Shown here: one piece after another, positions 17,124-26,301 of the stretch
Layout: the number at the start of each line of letters is the position of its first letter
Numbering within the stretch: position 1 is the stretch's first letter
NCBI GenBank assembly: GCA_017517985.1
Contig: JAFWWX010000122.1
Span: 1 to 34,195, forward strand
Length of the DNA stretch: 34,195 bases
Source: Clostridia bacterium
GTDB taxonomy: Bacteria > Bacillota_A > Clostridia > Oscillospirales > CAG-382
Reading direction: 5' to 3'
The notes under the pieces: generated by a model
The model's database searches: none
What the model was told of the DNA's origin: nothing
What the model saw: the letters and a program-made list of their open reading frames with translations, nothing else
Position numbers and translations under genes: made by a program

Positions 17124-18071
17124 TTATTTGAAAATATCTCCGAGAGCTATTTTTCTGCCGTTAATCATATCTGTGCAGGTAAGTAGCTTTGATCCCTCGG
17201 GTTTAAGGCTCTGAAGTGCAATACATCCGTCTTTGCACTTAACAAAAAGACTGTTCTTTTTACATTCCACAACCTCGCCAAAGACAGCATTTTCGGGAGC
17301 GATAAAGTCTGTAAAGGATGAGGCGTAAATTTTTACAAGTTTTCCACCAAGGGTAGTTTTTGCACCGGGGAAGGGGGCAAGTCCTCTTATTCTGTTGTGA
17401 ACCTCCGCCGGTGTAAGTGACCAGTCTATAACCTCATCCTCCGGAAGAATTTTTGAAGCATAGGTTGCTTCAGCCTCATTCTGTGCAAAGGCAGTAAGTT
17501 TACCGCCAACAATTTCTTCGATTGTATCGGCGATGGTATCTTTACCGATTTGCGCAAGTCTGTCAAAAATATCTCCCGTACAATCAAGCTCGGATATTTT
17601 CACTTTTTCTATTTTGAGTATATCTCCGGTATCCATACCGTAGTTCATTTTCATAAATGTTATTCCGGTTTCGCATTCTCCGTTAAGGACAGCTCTCTGA
17701 ATGGGAGCAGCACCTCTGTACTTCGGGAGAATTGAACCGTGGATGTTTATACAGCCGTATTTCGGATAATCTATTACATAAGGCGGAAGCAGCTTTCCGT
17801 ATGCTGCAACCACGATTATGTCGGGGTTAAGTTCCTGCAGTAGTTCAAGGCACGCATTATCCTTAAAGGTTTCTGGCTGATATATGGGCAGATTTTTTTC
17901 TAATGCGTATTTTTTTACATCAGAAAAGGACGGCTTCATACCTCTGCCTTTTAGAGCGTCAGGCTTTGTAAAAACACCAACTATATTCATTCCCGCCTCG
18001 TATATTCCCATAAGGGCGCTTGTTGCAAAGTCGGGAGTTCCCATAAATACTACTCTTATATCTTTAATCAT
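17124..18071 (-). CDS. fmt: Methionyl-tRNA formyltransferase
   Basis: This 315-residue enzyme formylates initiator Met-tRNA using 10-formyl-tetrahydrofolate. Key segments: VVFMGTPDFA at the N-terminus, NIHGSILPKYRGAAPIQRA (catalytic Asn/His region, near residue 109) and MDTGDIL (the conserved Asp). A C-terminal tRNA-binding beta-barrel begins near residue 205 (VHNRIRGLAPFPGA). It directly follows the deformylase gene, the usual pairing for making and removing the formyl group. Confidence 0.97.
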   Translation of the reverse strand: MIKDIRVVFMGTPDFATSALMGIYEAGMNIVGVFTKPDALKGRGMKPSFSDVKKYALEKNLPIYQPETFKDNACLELLQELNPDIIVVAAYGKLLPPYVIDYPKYGCINIHGSILPKYRGAAPIQRAVLNGECETGITFMKMNYGMDTGDILKIEKVKISELDCTGDIFDRLAQIGKDTIADTIEEIVGGKLTAFAQNEAEATYASKILPEDEVIDWSLTPAEVHNRIRGLAPFPGAKTTLGGKLVKIYASSFTDFIAPENAVFGEVVECKKNSLFVKCKDGCIALQSLKPEGSKLLTCTDMINGRKIALGDIFK

Positions 18072-18123
18072 TTAAGCTGTTCCTTTCAAAGCCCGTAAAT
18101 AGTTTTTGCATATAATTAGAAAA

Positions 18124-18600
18124 TCATTCAACCTCATCCGGGTCAAGCATCTCTATCGCGTTGTCAATATATAGAATACCGTCCAGATGGTCACTTTCGT
18201 GGCAAAGGCATCTTCCGAAAAGTCCTGTGCCGGTATAAGTGAAAGTTTCCCCTTTTCTGTTTGTGGCTTCAACAGTAACGGTCATAGGTCTTTTTGTTAC
18301 ACCGTATTTTCCGGGGATTGAAAGGCAACCTTCAACCTCCTGCTGTTTGCCTTCAGTTTTAATTATTCTGGGGTTTATAAATTCAACAATGTTGTGACCG
18401 CCATCGGGGTTGTCGTCAATGATAAATATTCTTCTGAGTATTCCTACCTGAGGGGCGGCAAGACCGACACCGCCTGAGTTTATAAGAGTATCTCTCATAT
18501 CATTCAGGAGAGTGATAATTCTGTCTGTAATTTCGTCTACCGGTTTTGATATTTTTCTGAGTACCGGTTCTTTTTCCGTCATAATGTTGAGAAGTGCCAT
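18124..18600 (-). CDS. def: Peptide deformylase
   Basis: This enzyme of about 158 residues removes the N-formyl group from new proteins. The three metal-site motifs are present: GVGLAAPQVG, EGCLSIPG and HESDH (preceded by Cys, CHESDH, rather than the common Gln). I chose the start MALLNIM at 18600, with AAAGGA seven bases upstream; the upstream in-frame ATG (18624) lies before the ribosome binding site. Confidence 0.96.
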   Translation of the reverse strand: MALLNIMTEKEPVLRKISKPVDEITDRIITLLNDMRDTLINSGGVGLAAPQVGILRRIFIIDDNPDGGHNIVEFINPRIIKTEGKQQEVEGCLSIPGKYGVTKRPMTVTVEATNRKGETFTYTGTGLFGRCLCHESDHLDGILYIDNAIEMLDPDEVE

Positions 18601-18653
18601 TATTTTTTCCTTTCCATAGTTCATAACGGGTATTTTATGTAATATCCTGTCTT

Positions 18654-21172
18654 TTAAAGATTCTGAGGATCCATATCAACGGAAATGGATACATTTTCCG
18701 CGCTCTTTTCAAGGAAGCCCGAATAAAGATTTGCAATAAGCTGTCTTGTTCTCGGATTGTTTTTGCATTTTAGAACATATCTCATTCTGTATCGCCCTGC
18801 AAGCTTGTATATTCCTGCCTCAAAGGGACCGAAAACAATCAGCTTGACATCGCTGAAATCTCCGCTTAGTGCAGAACTTAAATCCTTTCCGAAAGCACGG
18901 ACAGCAAGATGCACCTCATTTTCCGTATCAGCTGTGAAGTTTATAACGGCGATATCGCAGAAAGGGGGATATTTTGCCGCCTTTCTGAATTTTAGCTCGC
19001 TTTCATAAAATTCTTCGTAATTCTGTTTTGATGAATGGCGAAGCACCTCATGGTCCGGCGTGTACGTCTGAACGAGAGCTCTGCCGGGGATGTTACCGCG
19101 ACCAGCTCTTCCGATAACCTGAGTTAAAAGAGAAAAGGTTTTCTCGTTTGCACGAAAATCAGGAATGTGAAGTGATGCATCGGCATTCACTACACCTACT
19201 AGAGAAACAAAAGGAAAATCGTGACCTTTTGTAACCATCTGAGTTCCCAGGAGAATATCTGCCTCTTTATTTCTGAAGCAGGAGAGAATTGAATCGTGAG
19301 AAAATTTTCCGCTTGTCGTATCGGTATCCATTCTTAGAATACGAGCTGTGGGGAAATAGATTTGCAGCTGTTCCTCAAGCATTTGTGTTCCTGTGCCGAG
19401 AGCAGAAATATGCTCACTTTCACAAACAGGACATTGTTTAGGAACCGGTACAGTGTAGCCACAGTAATGGCAAACCATTTTTCCCTCACCGTGAAATCCG
19501 TATTTATGATATGTCATTGAAACGGAACAGTGGGGACATTCAAGTACAAATCCACATTTTTTGCAGGAAATAAATGACTGGTAGCCCCGTCTGTTTATAA
19601 ACAGTATGGACTGTTGTTTGTTCTCAAGATTTTTTGAAATTTCCAAAAGAAGCCTGTCACCCAGAATTTTCTGAACAACCCCGGCTTTTCTTCCATTTTC
19701 ATCGTTTTCGTCAAGACCAAAGTTGCCCATATCATCTCTAAGGTCACATACTTCAACCTGTGGAAGACCTGAATCGCTAAAGCGCTCTTTCATTTCCACA
19801 AGTGTGTAAGTGCCCTTTTTTGCCTTGTAGTAGCTTTCAATGCTGTAGTCGCCGAGCAAAGAAGCATCAGGGCATTGTTTTGTGAACATCTATATCTGGC
19901 AATATCTCTTGCGTGGTATCTTGGTGTCATTTCGGATTTAAAGGATGCTTCCTGCTCCTCGTCAATAACAATAAGACCAAGATTTTTTACCGGTGCAAAT
20001 ATTGCAGACCTTGTTCCAAGTACAACGCAGGCATCACCGTTGTCAATGCGTCTCCACGCATCAAGCCTCTCACCTGCGGAAAGTCCGGAATGGAGTACTG
20101 CAACTTTGTTTCCGTATCTTCCCATAAAGATGCCTACCGCCTGAGTGGTCAGGGCAATTTCCGGAACAAGTACAATAGCACTTTTTCCATCGTTTATACA
20201 TTTATCAACAAGCTTTTGCACTACATTTGTTTTTCCACTTCCGGTAACACCGTGAAGAAGCGCTGCTTTTGGCTCATTCGTGTTGTAAAGTCCGAGAAGT
20301 GTATCGAAAGCCTTTTTCTGACAATTGGAAAGTTCAAAATCGCAATTTTCGGTTTTCGCAATAAAAGCATAAGGGTTTCTGTCTTTGGGAATAGGTAGTA
20401 TTTCTGCCGCATTCTTTTTACATAGCTCTTTGATTACAGCTTCGCTGATACCGGAAAGCTCTCGTAGTTCCTCTAAAGGAGAGAACGGATTTTTTTCAAG
20501 TTCCGAGAGGGCAATTCGTTGCTTCGGTGTATATCCGCTTTTTGGCGAAAGATATATTTCAGAAAGCTCCTCTGTGGAAAGAAGCAGGCGTACATACTTA
20601 CTGCTCTTTGTGTTTATCTTGCAGTCTGCCCGTGACATACGCCTTAGATACCCTTTTGAACAAAGAAGTTTCAAAGAGGGAAGACATTTTTCAAAGACCG
20701 AGTTCAGCTCCGATTCAGTAGCTTCACCTTTATCAGAAATATATTTTACAATTTCCGAAGCCATAGCATTTATTTCTTCACTCGGTTCTTTTCCACAAGG
20801 CTCATAATATACACTTGTGCGAACACTGAAGCCGGAGGGCATAACTGCCTTTGATGCTTCTCCAATTGAGCAGAAACACCGTTCCTTTAAAAACCGGCAG
20901 ATTCCATACAGCTCCTCACCAATACAAAGATTTCCCGGAGCTACGCCTATAATTGGCTTGCTTTTCGGATAATCCGTGCTGGTTTTCATTGATGATACAA
21001 TTCCGGCAACGTGTCTGTTGCCGCCGCCGAAAGGAACAATAACCACAGAGCCGACAGCTAAAACACTTTCGAGATTTTTAGGTATAGAATAATCATATTC
21101 CTTGTCAATCTGATAGGGAGCATTAAGGATGTGAACTCCCGCATAAGAAAAGGCTTTGTTGTTGGATTCCAT
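18654..21172 (-). pseudogene. priA: Primosomal replication restart helicase PriA, frameshifted
   Basis: Two overlapping frames together make one PriA of about 839 residues. The first runs from 21172 and has the Walker A LLHGVTGSGKT, motif II VIDEEQEASF and motif III LLCSAT. It then loses frame and stops at 19790. The second frame resumes at about 19844 with SIESYYKAKKG and contains INRRGY, an eight-cysteine zinc-binding region (CKKCGFVLECPHC to CPVC), GTQMVTKGHDFP and VIGRAGRG. The join lacks exactly one base, between ACT (19849-19847) and AGC (19844-19842). Everything else, including the AAAGGAG start, looks intact. PriA reloads the replisome at stalled forks, so a null allele would be costly. 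A sequencing or assembly error is a serious alternative to a real mutation. Confidence 0.9.
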
Positions 21173-21208
21173 ATCCGCTACTCCTTTCAGTGAGATTTAG
21201 AAGATGAA

Positions 21209-21505
21209 TTACTTTGTTTCGTCGGGAGTTATACCAACGGTAGGGTCAACAATGTGGAAATCACCGTCGTGAATAAGTTCAATACCTGCACTTACAGGTT
21301 TTTCTTCAATAAGATCTCGGCGAAGGGGCTGCTTATCGCTTCCCTGGAGGTATGAGGAATCTGCAAGCTCGCTTTTTTCCGCGTCCTTTATTAGCTTCTG
21401 CTTTGCTGTAACATATCTTGCACTTTTTGCAGATGCGATAACAAGAGTGTATCTGTTGCAGTTGTTCTGGTTTGTAAGTTCTTCGATAGAGGGCTTGATC
21501 ATCAT
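21209..21505 (-). CDS. rpoZ: DNA-directed RNA polymerase omega subunit
   Basis: This 98-residue protein has the omega N-terminus: MIKPSIEELTN, then NRYTLVIASAKSARYVT, which contacts the beta' subunit, and a later EEKPVSAGIELI matching the KPV-x-x-A-[LI]-E-x-I signature. The position between gmk and priA is the standard Firmicutes place. The linker between the two conserved segments is longer than in B. subtilis. Confidence 0.88.
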   Translation of the reverse strand: MMIKPSIEELTNQNNCNRYTLVIASAKSARYVTAKQKLIKDAEKSELADSSYLQGSDKQPLRRDLIEEKPVSAGIELIHDGDFHIVDPTVGITPDETK

Positions 21506-21568
21506 AATGGTAAATCTCCTTTAATGTAAGTTTATTTATAATTTTGTTTTATTGGCTTGTTAATGTAA

Positions 21569-22180
21569 TTATTCAAAGTATGTTGCAATTACATCTCTGT
21601 TAGATTGAGGCTTGAGTTTTTCTGCTGTTACACAGGCAAGAATTTCATCAGCCGCCTCCTTAATTTTTCCGTCACGATTAACAATTATATAATCGTAGAG
21701 AAGAGCATTAGGTGCTTCCTTTTTTGCAATCGCAAGGCGGTTTTCAATAATATCCTCTGTTTCAGTTCCGCGGCAACGGAGTCTTGAACATAATTCATCA
21801 TAGCTTTCCGGTGTAATAAATATAAAAATTGCTCCGGGGAAAAGCTTCTTTATCTGGAATGCTCCCTGAACTTCAATTTCAAGGATTACATTCTTGCCTG
21901 CCGAGAGTTTTTCCTCAACAAACTTTCTTGGTGTTCCGTAAAAGTTGTTGTTGTATACGGCATATTCAAGAAAACCGTTTTGCTCTATCTGTTCAAGAAA
22001 CTGCTCCTTTGAAATAAAGAAATAATTTACTCCGTCTTCATCGCCGGCTCTGGGAGCTCTTGTTGTTGCGGAAACAGAGCATACGAATTCGCTGTTGTTA
22101 TCAAGCAGCTCTTTCAAAACAGTTCCTTTACCAGCACCGGAGGGACCGGATACTACAATCAATTTTCCTTCTTTTTTCAT
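21569..22180 (-). CDS. gmk: Guanylate kinase
   Basis: This enzyme of about 203 residues phosphorylates GMP to GDP. The P-loop is VVSGPSGAGKGTV; the GMP-binding region has SATTRAPRAGDEDGVNYFF, and the lid carries R-C-R-G-T-E. I chose the start MKKEGKL at 22180 because GGAGG stands six bases upstream. The longer frame to 22216 would translate through a GC-rich hairpin and the ribosome binding site. The gene has an unusual 186-base structured leader. Confidence 0.96.
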   Translation of the reverse strand: MKKEGKLIVVSGPSGAGKGTVLKELLDNNSEFVCSVSATTRAPRAGDEDGVNYFFISKEQFLEQIEQNGFLEYAVYNNNFYGTPRKFVEEKLSAGKNVILEIEVQGAFQIKKLFPGAIFIFITPESYDELCSRLRCRGTETEDIIENRLAIAKKEAPNALLYDYIIVNRDGKIKEAADEILACVTAEKLKPQSNRDVIATYFE

Positions 22181-22194
22181 ATTAATCCTCCATT

Positions 22195-22307
22195 CCGCCG
22201 CACAGCGGCGGCACAAAAAGATATTAAAAATTCCGTAGAAATTTTTCGGCGTGAAATGTCTGTGCCTGGATAAACAGATTGTTATTTTTCACGCTAATAT
22301 CCTTTTT
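22195..22307 (-). ncRNA. Structured leader upstream of gmk: three-way junction plus GC-rich hairpin
   Basis: Read on the minus strand, the outer stem P1 pairs AAAAAG-g-ATATTA (22307-22295, one bulged G) with TAATATCTTTTT (22226-22215), 12 pairs. Inside it, P2 pairs GCGTGAAA with TTTCACGC and carries an inner TCTGT / ACAGA helix. P3 pairs AAAAATT with AATTTTT around TCTACGG. Just downstream is a perfect 7-bp hairpin CCGCCGC-TGT-GCGGCGG (22211-22195) that ends four bases before the gmk ribosome binding site GGAGG. I recognise no known riboswitch class. It could be a cis-regulatory RNA for gmk or a processing site in the operon. Confidence 0.5.
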
Positions 22308-22366
22308 TACATCTGTAGCTTTGGCATAGCACTTTGAAAATTTTATAACATGGCTTTGCCGTAAAA

Positions 22367-22633
22367 TCAGTCTTCGGAGTCCTCGTCAACATCTTCGGAA
22401 TTTCCGCTTGCTCTGTTGGAGATTGTTTCCGGCTGAATGGCGGAGAGGATAATATGGTCGCTGTCTGTAATAATTACAGCTCTTGTTCTTCTTCCGCAGG
22501 TAACATCAATAAGCTTTCCCGTATCACGGGTGTCAGAAATAAGTCTTTTAATAGGCGCTGAGTCCGGGCTTACAAGAGCAACAACTCTTGACGCCGAAAT
22601 CATATTGCCGAATCCAATGTTGATAAGCTGCAT
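22367..22633 (-). CDS. remA: RemA family regulator (DUF370)
   Basis: This 88-residue protein begins [30 protein letters not shown], the family signature (I-N-I-G-F-G-N, then R-V-[IV]-A-[IV]-V). A central segment, [20 protein letters not shown], also matches. In B. subtilis RemA is a DNA-binding activator of biofilm matrix and osmoprotection genes; in other Clostridia its targets are unknown. An acidic low-complexity tail ([10 protein letters not shown]) extends past the usual end. A strong AAGGAGG precedes the ATG. It sits in the standard place between yicC and gmk. Confidence 0.93.
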   Translation of the reverse strand: MQLINIGFGNMISASRVVALVSPDSAPIKRLISDTRDTGKLIDVTCGRRTRAVIITDSDHIILSAIQPETISNRASGNSEDVDEDSED

Positions 22634-22661
22634 GGCAACCTCCTTTTATAATTACCGGATA

Positions 22662-23561
22662 TCATTCCAGATTCTGAATCTGTTCTCTTATTTTTTCCAC
22701 TTCGCTCTTTGCCTCAACAACAATTTTTGCAACATCTGCATTGTTGCATTTCGAGCCGGTGGTGTTTATTTCACGATTTATTTCCTGAAGAAGAAAATCA
22801 AGCTTTCTTCCGACCGGGACAGCAGTGGGCTTATCGTTTTCTGCGAGTATCGAACGGAACTCGGCAATGTGACTTCCAAGACGCACCATTTCTTCGTCAA
22901 TCGCTACCTTATCGGAGAAGATTGCAACCTCCTGGATTATTCTCGTTTCGTCGATGTCTACCTTATCAAGAAATTCGCTGATTTTTTCAGTAAGTCTTGC
23001 TCTGTAAGCCTCAACAGTTGCCGGTACACTTTCTTTGATTTTTTCCACAAGCTGTTCTATATAATCAAGCTTTTTGTGAACATCTGCACAAAGTCTTGCA
23101 CCCTCGTCGCATTTCATTTTGAAAAACTCCTCAAGGGCAAGTGTGAGAGCAGGGGAAAGTTTTTCAAAAAGCTCGTCAGCGGTTTCATCATCGCTTCTTA
23201 CTTTCTTGAAAACATCCGGGTTTCTCGCAACACTCATAACGCTTATATCATTTCTGAGTCCGTACTTTTCGGAAAGCTCATGAAGACACGCAAGGTATCC
23301 TCGAACAAATGGTGCGTCAATTGCAATTTCCACATCTGCTGCGTCATCGCTTTGCTCTGTTGTCATAAACAGCTCAATTTTGCCTCGTGTAGCGAAACTT
23401 AAAATATTCTGTTTTATTTTATCTTCAACCCGAAGATACATTTTCGGCATTTTGCAGGTGATGTCGGTGAATCTTGAATTTACGGATTTTATCTCGATTG
23501 TAAATTCAGTTCCTCCCACGGTTGCTTTGCCTCGTCCGAAACCGGTCATGCTGATAATCAT
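22662..23561 (-). CDS. yicC: YicC/YloC family endoribonuclease
   Basis: This 299-residue protein starts MIISMTGFGRG and continues with I-E-I-K-S-V-N-S-R-F, both hallmarks of the family. The C-terminal half carries the DUF1732 region: DETRIIQEVAIFSDKVAIDEEMVRL, then GRKLDFLLQEINREINTTGSK. YicC-type proteins are endoribonucleases with a role in RNA turnover and stationary-phase fitness. It is the first gene of the 14 kb leftward operon. The ribosome binding site is odd: the best AAGGAG lies 27 bases upstream, directly before a nine-codon frame overlapping the yicC start. Confidence 0.93.
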   Translation of the reverse strand: MIISMTGFGRGKATVGGTEFTIEIKSVNSRFTDITCKMPKMYLRVEDKIKQNILSFATRGKIELFMTTEQSDDAADVEIAIDAPFVRGYLACLHELSEKYGLRNDISVMSVARNPDVFKKVRSDDETADELFEKLSPALTLALEEFFKMKCDEGARLCADVHKKLDYIEQLVEKIKESVPATVEAYRARLTEKISEFLDKVDIDETRIIQEVAIFSDKVAIDEEMVRLGSHIAEFRSILAENDKPTAVPVGRKLDFLLQEINREINTTGSKCNNADVAKIVVEAKSEVEKIREQIQNLE

Positions 23562-23660
23562 AGTGAATTTTTTGCCCTTGAAGGCATCTCCTTAAAGTGA
23601 TTTTACACATTTTTGAAAAACATAATAATACGGCATAATATCATTATTGTATATTGTAAT

Positions 23661-23689
23661 ATTATACATCCGAAAAGCAAATTTGTCAA
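23661..23689 (-). promoter_or_regulatory. SigA-type promoter of the yicC-thiN operon
   Basis: Minus strand: TTGACA (23689-23684), 17 bases, TATAAT (23666-23661), a full consensus match. The expected start is near 23654, with a leader of about 93 bases. No other promoter this good was seen within the operon, though internal ones are not excluded. Confidence 0.9.
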
Positions 23690-24044
23690 GGCTTTTTTGT
23701 TTCTTTATGTCGGTTTAATCCAACTATATGTTAATTCTTGTGATAAAATCGAGAAAAACACACGGATTTTTTTCTGCTTGCGGATAAAAATCTGAAAGGT
23801 AAGTTTTGCATATAGCTTTAAGCCGGTAAAACAAACGAAAAAAGTCGGAATATATATTTTTAGAAAAGACACAAATAATGCTTTCAAAGAGTATATCAAA
23901 TTATTATAATAAAATAAATTATACTAAAAATACACGCAAAAGTGAGCCTGAATATTTAATAATTCAACCGCACATCACACAGGTTTCACAATAATGGTTT
24001 ATTATATATACAATAAAAAAGTATATCGGAAAGGACGGCAAAAT
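23690..24044 (+). other. Gene-free divergent spacer between yicC promoter and response regulator
   Basis: This very AT-rich stretch has no convincing gene. It holds a weak AT hairpin (GATTTTT / AAAAATC around 23766-23793), a possible promoter at 23985-24014 (TTCACA, 18 bases, TACAAT), and the AAAGGA ribosome binding site before 24045. A TTG-initiated frame on the minus strand (23705-23899) has no ribosome binding site and looks fortuitous. Confidence 0.6.
23985..24014 (+). promoter_or_regulatory. Possible promoter of the two-component operon
   Basis: TTCACA (23985-23990) and TACAAT (24009-24014) are each one base from consensus, 18 bases apart, upstream of the response regulator start. The surrounding AT-rich sequence offers alternatives such as TATAAT at 23905-23910, so this is tentative. 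Confidence 0.4.
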
Positions 24045-24719
24045 ATGAGCAAAATTCTTGTGGTTGACGACGAGGATAAGATAAGAGACATAATAAAGAA
24101 ATATGCAATCTTTGACGGATACGAGGTGGAGGAAGCAACGGGCGGACTTGAAGCGGTGTCAAAATGTCGCGAAAAGGAGTATGACATTATTATTCTTGAT
24201 ATTATGATGCCGGACCTTGACGGCTTTTCTGTTTGTAAAGAGATAAGAAAAAAGACCAATACTCCTGTTATTATGCTGTCTGCAAGGGGAGAGGAATACG
24301 ATAAAATCCACGGCTTTGAAGTGGGGATTGATGACTATGTTGTAAAGCCTTTTTCGCCGAAAGAGCTGATGATGCGTGTTGCGGCAGTGCTAAAGCGTAC
24401 ATCTGCACCGAATACTGAAAGCATTGAAATCGGTGGAGTAAAAATAGATTTTTCAGCAAGGATAGTATATATTGACGGAGTAAAAACTGACCTTACCCCA
24501 AAGGAATATGACCTGCTTTTCTATTTTGCAAAGAACAAAGGCATAGCTCTTACCCGAGAGAAGCTAATTAGCAATGTCTGGGGCTATGATTTTTATGGTG
24601 ATGACAGAACTCTTGATACGCACATAAAGCTTCTTCGTAAAAACCTTGGTGCGTACAGTAATTATATCGTAACACTCAGAGGAGTCGGCTACAGATTTGA
24701 AGAAAGCAGTAAAGATTAA
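24045..24719 (+). CDS. OmpR/PhoB-family response regulator
   Basis: The 224-residue protein has a receiver domain (acidic pair Asp8/Asp9, phosphoacceptor Asp52 in ILDIMMPDLDG, switch MLSAR, VVKPFSP lysine). A C-terminal winged helix follows, with the signature LTPKEYDLL, L-x-R-E-K-L-I-S-N-V-W-G-Y and R-G-V-G-Y-R-F-E. I chose the start MSKILVVDD at 24045, preceded by AAAGGA; the longer frame from 23994 adds 17 residues outside the domain. It is followed by its sensor kinase after 3 bases. The target genes are unknown. Confidence 0.95.
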   Translation: MSKILVVDDEDKIRDIIKKYAIFDGYEVEEATGGLEAVSKCREKEYDIIILDIMMPDLDGFSVCKEIRKKTNTPVIMLSARGEEYDKIHGFEVGIDDYVVKPFSPKELMMRVAAVLKRTSAPNTESIEIGGVKIDFSARIVYIDGVKTDLTPKEYDLLFYFAKNKGIALTREKLISNVWGYDFYGDDRTLDTHIKLLRKNLGAYSNYIVTLRGVGYRFEESSKD

Positions 24720-24722
24720 GTT

Positions 24723-26285
24723 ATGAAAAAGAAAAAATCAAAAATTAGTCTAAAATGGCGTTTGTTCTCATATTTTTCCGTGTTTACGGTAGTTCTTCTT
24801 GTGATACTATGGGTGTGTTTGACATTGCTTCTTGACACGATTTACAGACAGATAAAGACGGATTCACTTAAAAAATGTACAAATGAGATAGCCCATACAT
24901 TAAAATACGATTTATATGAATCAGATGTTCAGGAGCTTGCAAGAACATACGATGTTAATATAAAAATAGTTGATTCCAACTATGAAACGGTATTTGAGTA
25001 TGCAGTATCTCCGACAAACGTAGTTACAAGAATAAGCGGAACGGACCTATTTATGCTTTGCGAAAGAGCGGTGGAAAATGGAGGGGAGTATATACAACCC
25101 TTTCATCAGTTTATAAAAGACACCCATAACGGAGAAAAAAACGATACAGAGCAGAATACGGACACTTTTGGCGAGCAGGATAATCGTGTAGAACCTGATA
25201 TAAAGAGAGGCGGAGAGCACTACAATTTTATACGAGGGAAATTACCTGTTTTTGCAAACAATCAGGCGCTTTTGAATCTTATATCCGCAAGAACCGCAGT
25301 ATTGCCTGACGGAGCAGAATGTTATATTATTGTGGATTCAGTGATAACACCGGTTAATGCAACAGTAAGAACACTTGTTGTTATGCTATTGTACATTTCG
25401 GTGTTTACATTAATATTTGCTATTGTAATTGCGTTTCTTCTTGCAAAAAGAATTTCAAAGCCGATAGTCAGTATGAATAAAAACGCAAGGCGACTCGCAA
25501 AGGGAGATTACAGCGTAAAATTTGAAAGCCGTGGATATGCCGAAATTGAAGAGCTTAATGATACTATGAACTACGCAGCAAAGGAGCTTTCAAAAGCAGA
25601 TGAACTAAAAAACGAGCTTATTGCCAACGTATCCCACGATCTGAGAACTCCTCTTACTATGATAATCGGATACGGCGAGGTAATGAGAGATATTCCGGGT
25701 GAAAATTCACCGGAGAATGTGCAGGCGATAATGGATGAGGCAACAAGACTGTCTTTGCTTGTAAATGACCTGCTTGACATCTCAAAGCTTCAGTCGGGAA
25801 CATCAGATGTTACAAAGGAAACATTCAATCTAACGGAAACTGTTCGCAATATTATATCAAGGTTTGACAGACTTAATGAACACGGAGGCTACAATATAGT
25901 ATTTGATGCGTCTGAGGATGTTTATATAAACGCCGATGAAAGAAGAATTTCTCAGGTTGTATATAATCTTATCACTAACGCAATAAACTATACCGGATGT
26001 GACAGAAAGGTTATTGTTAAGCAGAAGGAGCTTTCCGGAAAAGTGAGAATAGAGGTTACGGATAACGGAGAGGGAATTGCAAAAGAAGATCTTCCTTATA
26101 TCTGGAATAGATACTACAGGATTGACAAAAAGCATATACGGGCAGTAGTTGGGACAGGGCTTGGACTCTCGATTGTCAAGACAGTGCTTGAAAGCCACGG
26201 CGCTGTTTACGGAGTGGACAGCACACCGGGTGTGGGAAGTACATTCTGGTTTGAACTTGATATGGAGCAGAATAATAAATTCTGA
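24723..26285 (+). CDS. Membrane sensor histidine kinase
   Basis: This 520-residue sensor has two membrane helices (about residues 15-38 and 215-240) bracketing an extracytoplasmic domain. That domain holds a hydrophilic low-complexity insertion (NDTEQNTDTFGEQDN). A HAMP linker follows (RISKPI...LAKGDY), then a dimerisation helix with His305 in ANVSHDLRTPL. The ATPase domain carries the N-box NLITNAINYT, the G1 box VTDNGEGI and the G2 box GTGLGLSIVKTVLESHG. All catalytic motifs are present. It is cotranscribed with the response regulator; only three bases separate the genes, and the ribosome binding site is weak, so translational coupling is likely. The signal is unknown. Confidence 0.95.
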   Translation: MKKKKSKISLKWRLFSYFSVFTVVLLVILWVCLTLLLDTIYRQIKTDSLKKCTNEIAHTLKYDLYESDVQELARTYDVNIKIVDSNYETVFEYAVSPTNVVTRISGTDLFMLCERAVENGGEYIQPFHQFIKDTHNGEKNDTEQNTDTFGEQDNRVEPDIKRGGEHYNFIRGKLPVFANNQALLNLISARTAVLPDGAECYIIVDSVITPVNATVRTLVVMLLYISVFTLIFAIVIAFLLAKRISKPIVSMNKNARRLAKGDYSVKFESRGYAEIEELNDTMNYAAKELSKADELKNELIANVSHDLRTPLTMIIGYGEVMRDIPGENSPENVQAIMDEATRLSLLVNDLLDISKLQSGTSDVTKETFNLTETVRNIISRFDRLNEHGGYNIVFDASEDVYINADERRISQVVYNLITNAINYTGCDRKVIVKQKELSGKVRIEVTDNGEGIAKEDLPYIWNRYYRIDKKHIRAVVGTGLGLSIVKTVLESHGAVYGVDSTPGVGSTFWFELDMEQNNKF

Positions 26286-26301
26286 GTAACATATGAATAA
26301 C

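Noticed and set aside
22437..23402. Long open frame on the plus strand opposite yicC and remA
   Set aside because: It is antisense to two well-recognised genes, has no family likeness, is rich in Phe/Cys/Ile as expected of a shadow frame, and has no ribosome binding site.
23705..23899. Hydrophobic 64-codon frame in the yicC-regulator spacer
   Set aside because: TTG start, no ribosome binding site, composition explained by AT-rich sequence.
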